Positions 6,239-9,266 of a stretch of 9,266 nucleotides of DNA are shown in pieces. Source of the DNA: Oscillospiraceae bacterium (GTDB taxonomy: Bacteria; Bacillota; Clostridia; Oscillospirales; Ruminococcaceae); the NCBI GenBank assembly GCA_900768675.1, contig CAAGDT010000004.1:1-9266 (forward strand). The letters run 5' to 3'. The notes beneath the pieces were generated by a model, which was not told the origin of the DNA, searched no databases, and worked only from the letters and a program-made list of their open reading frames with translations. The position numbers were made by a program, and so were the translations under genes. Positions within the stretch are counted from its first letter, which is position 1; the number at the start of each line of letters is the position of its first letter.

Positions 6239-6342
6239 TTTGGGTCTTATTTGGGTCTTATTGTTACTTGCGGTTATCCTTGATTTTCTGCGGTTTAATG
6301 GGATTTTTACGGTATTTTTTGGTCTTTATCTTGGTCTTTATT
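6239..6342 (+). repeat. Clustered direct repeats between att site and integrase (candidate integrase arm sites)
   Basis: TTTGGGTCTTA occurs twice in perfect tandem (6239-6249 and 6250-6260). TTGGTCTTTAT(C/T) occurs twice in tandem (6319-6330 and 6331-6342), followed by a partial copy TTGGTATG. All share a TTGG(G)TCTT core in the same orientation. TGCGGTT also occurs twice (6269-6275 and 6289-6295), with an inverted AAACCGC at 6231-6237. Clusters of short direct repeats beside a tRNA att core are how arm-type binding sites of tyrosine integrases look; the function is inferred. Confidence 0.55.
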
Positions 6343-6354
6343 TTGGTATGTACC

Positions 6355-6386
6355 TCCGAAGCGGATTTCTCTGCTTCGGATTTTTT
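6355..6386 (+). terminator. Intrinsic terminator facing the integrase gene
   Basis: TCCGAAGC (6355-6362) and GCTTCGGA (6373-6380) form a perfect 8-bp stem with a ten-base loop, followed by six Ts on the plus strand. It ends one base before the integrase stop codon. In the minus direction no T-run follows, so it mainly stops plus-strand transcripts from entering int in antisense. Confidence 0.85.
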
Positions 6387-6387
6387 G

Positions 6388-7563
6388 CTAAGAGACGCTC
6401 TTGTTAAAGCTTAATGCGTTGGCTACTGCGTCGCAGGCTTTCACCTGATACTCCTTGAACATGTGACTATACACCGACAAGGTTGTAGTCTGACAGCTAT
6501 GTCCAAGGGTTCCGGATACAGTTGCCACATCAATTCCTGCACCAATCAGAAGACTGGCGTTCAGATGTCTGAAGGTATGCACGCCATAAAATGGGAAGTT
6601 ATTTTCCTCGCAGTATTCCTTCAGCCAGCCATAAGGCGTCTGCGGATTCATAGGCTGCCCGTCCCATTTTGTGAAGAGCCTGTCCGTTTCAACGTACTTG
6701 TCGCCGATTTCAAGAAACTCATTTGCCTGAGCTTTCTGATAGCTTTTCAGCAGTTCGATAATATCCTGCGGCACCTTAACATATCGGTTGGAGCCTTTAG
6801 TCTTAGTATCATCGGTGTAAATGCCTTTTGCTTTTGTGTAGTTGGAGGTACGCTGAATATGAATAACTCCCGATTCAAAGTTAATATCCTTCCACTCTAA
6901 GCCAAGCATTTCGCCTCGCCTCATGCCCGTATAAATTACGAGAGTAAAGAATACCCGATACTTTAAAGGCGCTTTTCGAAGCAGTTCGAAGAACTTTTCC
7001 GTTTCCTCAATGGTATAAACCTTGCGTTCCTTAACATCCCCTTTCGGAATTGTAACCTTTCGGCAAGGGTTCGCCGACAGCATATCCATTTTGATTGCGT
7101 AGTCAAGCACCGTAGAGATAAAAGACAGGTAATGCACCATCGTCTTTTTTGCAAGACCCTTTCCCGTATTCTGATTAGTGCCTTCCGCAGTCAGACTGTT
7201 GATAAACCGCTGAATTACTCTTGCATTCAGCTTGTCCAATCTGATATGTCCGATCGCCTCGTAAACCCTTTTCGTCAGCTGTCGTGAGCGTGTCAGGGTG
7301 GTGCTTCGCAGGTTATGATTTGCATATTCCTCGAACCATTGCTCTGCAAACTGCTCGAACTTTACGGGCGCTACCACGAAGCCTTTTTTGCACTCTTCGT
7401 CGAATAGAACGCACTGCCTGTTCAGCTCCTTTTCAATCTGCTTTTCGGTCATTCCCTCCGGCGGTGTCCAGGTAATACGCTGGAACACCTGTTTACCTTG
7501 GGCATTGTAACCGCAGGACGCTTTAATCCTGTAAGAGTTGCCTCTTTTTTCATATGATGCCAT
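6388..7563 (-). CDS. int: Tyrosine recombinase / phage-type integrase of the element
   Basis: This 391-residue integrase catalyses site-specific insertion and excision of the element. The N-terminal part (1-55) resembles the small arm-binding AP2-like domain of Tn916-type integrases. The SAM-like core-binding domain lies at about 70-160 and the catalytic domain at about 180-385. Catalytic residues are visible: Arg215 in TGMRRGE, a Lys in TKTKGSNR (254 or 256), His329 and Arg332 in HTFRH, His355 in LGHS and nucleophile Tyr365 in LSVYSH. The ATG at 7563 is chosen because AAAGGA lies eight bases upstream. A TTG at 7617 in the same frame lies upstream of the expected transcription start and has no ribosome site. 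The promoter at 7620-7648 drives it independently of the xis-like gene. The gene appears intact. Confidence 0.95.
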   Translation of the reverse strand: MASYEKRGNSYRIKASCGYNAQGKQVFQRITWTPPEGMTEKQIEKELNRQCVLFDEECKKGFVVAPVKFEQFAEQWFEEYANHNLRSTTLTRSRQLTKRVYEAIGHIRLDKLNARVIQRFINSLTAEGTNQNTGKGLAKKTMVHYLSFISTVLDYAIKMDMLSANPCRKVTIPKGDVKERKVYTIEETEKFFELLRKAPLKYRVFFTLVIYTGMRRGEMLGLEWKDINFESGVIHIQRTSNYTKAKGIYTDDTKTKGSNRYVKVPQDIIELLKSYQKAQANEFLEIGDKYVETDRLFTKWDGQPMNPQTPYGWLKEYCEENNFPFYGVHTFRHLNASLLIGAGIDVATVSGTLGHSCQTTTLSVYSHMFKEYQVKACDAVANALSFNKSVS

Positions 7564-7601
7564 CTGAATCATCCTTTCTGTGTCGTTAAGATAGTTCAGC
7601 T

Positions 7602-7661
7602 GCACATATTCCGACAACGATTTTACTCCCGAAAGAGCATTTTGTCAATGGGAATATGTGC
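7602..7661. repeat. Perfect 11-bp inverted repeat bracketing the integrase promoter
   Basis: GCACATATTCC (7602-7612) and GGAATATGTGC (7651-7661) are exact reverse complements separated by 38 bases. One arm ends two bases upstream of the -35 and the other covers about +1 to +11. The placement suggests paired binding sites for a regulator, perhaps the excisionase-like protein or the integrase itself. An extra pair of CCGATTTT direct repeats lies just upstream (7661-7668 and 7674-7681). Confidence 0.7.
7620..7648 (-). promoter_or_regulatory. Integrase promoter
   Basis: On the minus strand TTGACA (7648-7643, perfect) and TAAAAT (7625-7620, five of six) are separated by exactly 17 bases. The start would fall near 7613, about 50 bases before the int ATG. 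The promoter sits entirely between the two arms of a perfect inverted repeat. Confidence 0.8.
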
Positions 7662-7707
7662 CGATTTTCCTCTCCGATTTTTGCTGAATTATTACCTTTG
7701 GGCAGTA

Positions 7708-7893
7708 TCATTTCTCGTCAACCGACCCTTCTCCGAACACAGCCTTGTAGAGATTCTCCTCGGCAATCAGATATTTCCGTCCCGCCATAAAGCAAGGGAG
7801 CTGTCCCGAAACGCACATCTGCCTGATACGATATTCGGTGAGTCCATCGATAAGCTGAGCCGCCTCTTTGATTGTTAATACACGTTTTTTCAT
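7708..7893 (-). CDS. Excisionase-like small HTH DNA-binding protein
   Basis: This 61-residue protein reads TIKEAAQLIDGLTEYRIRQMCVSGQLPCFMAGRKYLI, a winged-helix/MerR-like helix-turn-helix of the excisionase family. The recognition helix is about residues 20-28 and the wing GRKYLI about 38-43. Proteins of this size and position next to a tyrosine integrase bend DNA at the att arms to favour excision, and many also regulate int. AAAAGGAG lies nine bases before the ATG. It is 144 bases upstream of int and in the same orientation, but int has its own promoter. No separate promoter could be identified for it, so it may depend on transcription from the relaxase side through the structured gap at 7959-7999. 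Confidence 0.8.
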   Translation of the reverse strand: MKKRVLTIKEAAQLIDGLTEYRIRQMCVSGQLPCFMAGRKYLIAEENLYKAVFGEGSVDEK

Positions 7894-7923
7894 AGTTAAA
7901 AACTCCTTTTAAAATGTATTTTC

Positions 7924-7951
7924 CGGCATTACTGCCGCATACGTTTGTATG
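7924..7951. repeat. Two abutting 5-bp hairpins in the xis-like gene leader
   Basis: CGGCA-TTAC-TGCCG (7924-7937) is followed directly by CATAC-GTTT-GTATG (7938-7951). Both lie just upstream of the xis-like ribosome site. They could be protein-binding palindromes or leader stems; no function is assigned. Confidence 0.45.
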
Positions 7952-7999
7952 TATAAAAGGCGGAGTTTAGCCCTCGCCGGATCACTATCCAACGGGGGC
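7952..7999 (-). promoter_or_regulatory. Overlapping alternative stem-loops after the relaxase gene (attenuator-like)
   Basis: Read as minus-strand RNA, 7999-7987 pairs with 7982-7970 in a 13-position stem with one A-C mismatch, two G-U pairs and the loop AGTG. Part of its 3' arm, GGCGAG (7978-7973), can instead pair with CTCCGCC (7965-7959, one bulge). That forms a second hairpin followed at once by TTTTATA (7958-7952). The first fold prevents the second, terminator-like one. G-U pairs on the minus strand become C-A mismatches on the plus strand, so the structure favours minus-strand RNA. Confidence 0.5.
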
Positions 8000-8005
8000 A
8001 CTCGG

Positions 8006-9265
8006 CTACATTTTCAAACCCATTTCTTCTTCATCATCAATCCGAATACTGTAAATGTTCTTTTTCTTCCTTCGCTTCGGCTCTCTCTTCATCTTATTAT
8101 CTTCACGTCTATCTACCTCAGTAGCAGCTGAAACAACGCCGATAACACAAGCAGCGCCGACTGTGACAGCAGGATTAATTTCAGCTGTTTCTCCCTGATT
8201 CGTGTTCTGTAGGACTCTGTTTTCTTCGTTAGCAAGGAGTATTGCTCGCTCATTTTCCCAGCCTGTTTCATAAGCTCCGATGTTAATTTCGGCAGCTCCG
8301 ATTTCAATGCCTCCACCTGTTCCACTGTCTTTTTCTGTTCCGAAAGATAAACCCTCAGGTATCTCTCCTGTAATATCCTTGTATCCTCGCTGTCCAGCTG
8401 CTCCAGAATCTGATGTTGTAGAGCTATGATTTTCATTAGCAGTTCTTCCGTGCTTTCGGTTTTCAGCTCCTGCCTGTTCAATTCTTTCAAGCTCTCTAAG
8501 TCGTATTTCGAACTCAAGAGTCATCGCCTCCTTTGTGTATTTCTTTTCGTGCAGTCGTTTGCATCGACATTTCTGACCGCCCGGACAGGTGTAGGTGATA
8601 TACTTTCTGTTATCCTCCCACCGAACATAGTACCCATTTTGATTCATCAGTTTTATGAAATGCTTTTTCGATTTCGCCCGTTTCATCATCTCATCAATGA
8701 CAAACATCAAGGCAAGCTTGTAGCTCTCTCCCTTGACTGCGCTGCGGTATTCTCTGTCTGATATTGCATTGGTTTTCTTCTTGAACTCAGGCTTTTCAAG
8801 TACGGGAACACCATATTTCAGACAGATTTCATCGGACATAGCCATAAGATTCTTCACGCTTTCGGCATTGGAAATATACTTTTTCCCGTCCGAAAAGCTG
8901 ACGGAATTGAACACGATGTGGGAGTGGATATGCTCTCTGTCGATATGGGTAGCCACGACGCATTCATAGTTTCCGAAGGCTTTTTCTGCAAATTCGACTG
9001 CAATCTTATGAGCAAGTTCGGGTGCAATATCAAAACCTTTCGGGAATGACTGCACCAGGTGATAGTACATTCTTCCGCTGTTCTTTCGGTAGAGATTCTT
9101 TGTCGCTATGAATTCTTGGTGTGCTGTGAGAGCGGAACAGTTAAGTGCGGTCACATATTTCTTGTCCTCGGTTTCGGTTTTCTCAGTCTTGCTGACGTAG
9201 GCAAGAACATTTTTAAGGCTGCTTGCTGTCTGGGATTTGCTGTTTATGAAATGGATTATTGCCAT
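8006..9265 (-). CDS. MOBP-type relaxase / mobilization nuclease
   Basis: This 419-residue relaxase nicks the element's origin of transfer and pilots the single strand into a recipient. The nuclease domain fills residues 1-160. The N-terminal helix carries Tyr23 (LAYVSKTEK), the likely nucleophile. RMYYHLVQSFPKG (65-77) is the second motif. HIDREHIHSHIVFNSV (107-122) contains the metal-binding histidine cluster, with His107, 112, 114 and 116. A Cys-containing stretch, YTCPGGQKCRCKRLHEKKY (225-243), follows. From about 265 the protein becomes Gly/Ser/Glu/Asn-rich and low in complexity, with a hydrophobic patch PAVTVGAACVIGVVSAA (365-381) and a basic KRRKKK segment near the end. A second gene overlaps this part in another frame. 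The ATG is two bases from the window edge, so its ribosome site and oriT cannot be seen. Confidence 0.9.
   Translation of the reverse strand: MAIIHFINSKSQTASSLKNVLAYVSKTEKTETEDKKYVTALNCSALTAHQEFIATKNLYRKNSGRMYYHLVQSFPKGFDIAPELAHKIAVEFAEKAFGNYECVVATHIDREHIHSHIVFNSVSFSDGKKYISNAESVKNLMAMSDEICLKYGVPVLEKPEFKKKTNAISDREYRSAVKGESYKLALMFVIDEMMKRAKSKKHFIKLMNQNGYYVRWEDNRKYITYTCPGGQKCRCKRLHEKKYTKEAMTLEFEIRLRELERIEQAGAENRKHGRTANENHSSTTSDSGAAGQRGYKDITGEIPEGLSFGTEKDSGTGGGIEIGAAEINIGAYETGWENERAILLANEENRVLQNTNQGETAEINPAVTVGAACVIGVVSAATEVDRREDNKMKREPKRRKKKNIYSIRIDDEEEMGLKM
8113..8517 (-). CDS. Nested out-of-frame gene: coiled-coil protein with C-terminal membrane anchor (MobB-like position)
   Basis: This 134-residue protein is encoded wholly inside the relaxase gene, shifted by one base. 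It starts at TTG 8517 with a near-perfect AAAGGAGG nine bases upstream. The sequence is amphipathic and rich in Leu, Glu, Lys and Gln from about 5 to 111 (long helices, probable coiled coil), and ends in a membrane segment KLILLSQSALLVLSALFQLL (113-132) followed by Arg. It has no Cys or recognisable enzymatic motif. In ColE1 and RSF1010 the mobB gene is likewise nested in the relaxase gene and its product is a membrane-associated helper of mobilization; the similarity noted here is of position and architecture, not sequence. By analogy it may tether the relaxosome to the membrane or coupling protein. The ribosome site, the ordered sequence and the lack of stops over 134 codons make chance unlikely. 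Confidence 0.75.
   Translation of the reverse strand: MSSKYDLESLKELNRQELKTESTEELLMKIIALQHQILEQLDSEDTRILQERYLRVYLSEQKKTVEQVEALKSELPKLTSELMKQAGKMSEQYSLLTKKTESYRTRIREKQLKLILLSQSALLVLSALFQLLLR
8527..8534 (-). promoter_or_regulatory. Internal ribosome binding site of the nested gene
   Basis: AAAGGAGG within the relaxase coding sequence (codons for K-E-A at 245-247) lies nine bases before TTG 8517. The in-frame relaxase ATG only two bases after it is too close to use it. The site therefore points to the nested gene. Confidence 0.75.
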
Positions 9266-9266
9266 C

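Larger units (their letters stand above)
6173..9266. mobile_element. One end of an integrative mobilizable element (int, xis-like, relaxase)
   Basis: Next to tRNA-Glu lie, on the minus strand and in order from the tRNA, a tyrosine integrase, a 61-residue HTH excisionase-like protein and a MOBP-type relaxase. This is the standard recombination and mobilization set of integrative mobilizable or conjugative elements of Firmicutes. No transfer ATPase, coupling protein or replication gene is visible, but the element runs off the right edge. It may therefore be mobilizable only, or part of a full conjugative element. Confidence 0.8.

Noticed and set aside
6034..6414. Open frame of 126 codons on the plus strand across the tRNA genes and the gap to int
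   Set aside because: It runs through both tRNAs, two terminators and repeat-rich DNA, and has no ribosome site; the sequence does not look like a protein.
7564..7617. N-terminal extension of the integrase to a TTG at 7617
   Set aside because: The TTG lies upstream of the expected transcription start near 7613 and has no ribosome site; ATG 7563 has AAAGGA eight bases upstream.
7602..7661. Invertible promoter switch (phase variation) at the int promoter
   Set aside because: The repeats flank a promoter, but the 38-bp spacing is far below that of known invertible switches; an operator or integrase/excisionase site is more likely.
6173..9266. CRISPR array or toxin-antitoxin pair in the element
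   Set aside because: No regularly spaced repeats with unique spacers are present, and no small gene pair fits a toxin-antitoxin layout; the small genes are explained as xis-like and the nested mobilization helper.

Overview
The window looks like the chromosome of a Gram-positive anaerobe of the Clostridia, most likely a Ruminococcus/Oscillospiraceae-type gut or rumen bacterium. This is inferred from the style of the sodium-pump decarboxylase genes, strong AGGAGG ribosome sites with some GTG and TTG starts, consensus TTGACA/TATAAT promoters, and a Firmicutes-type mobilizable element. No taxonomic marker gene is present, so the assignment is tentative.

Positions 1-229 (+) hold the tail of a beta-lactamase-family serine hydrolase. 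Positions 431-5880, all on the minus strand, encode a biotin-dependent sodium-pump decarboxylase. It is laid out as two transcription units. The upstream unit carries the membrane parts: an OadG-like anchor (TTG start) and the OadB/GcdB-type Na+ pump. It begins at a TTGAAA-17-TATAAT promoter and ends in a 12-bp hairpin. The downstream unit has its own TATAAT promoter and carries the soluble parts: a diverged 12S/MmdA-like acyl-CoA carboxyltransferase (GTG start), a free biotin carrier and a 5S/OadA-like oxaloacetate carboxyltransferase. It ends in a strong intrinsic terminator. The set resembles the three pieces of transcarboxylase (12S, 1.3S, 5S) placed next to a decarboxylase membrane pump. 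The expected role is to move a carboxyl group onto biotin and decarboxylate it at the membrane while exporting Na+.

Positions 5950-6224 (+) are a two-gene tRNA operon (elongator tRNA-Met CAT, then tRNA-Glu TTC) driven by a perfect TTGACA-17-TATAAT promoter with an extended -10.

From about 6173 to the right edge lies one end of an integrative mobilizable element, apparently inserted at the 3' end of tRNA-Glu. It has two terminators, clustered direct repeats that may be integrase arm sites, a tyrosine integrase, a small excisionase-like HTH protein and a MOBP-type relaxase; all three genes are on the minus strand. Three things stand out here. A second gene, with a textbook ribosome site, is nested out of frame in the 3' part of the relaxase gene and encodes a coiled-coil protein with a C-terminal membrane segment. 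The integrase promoter is bracketed by an 11-bp perfect inverted repeat. The relaxase-excisionase gap holds stem-loops, two of which cannot form together. The far end of the element lies outside the window.
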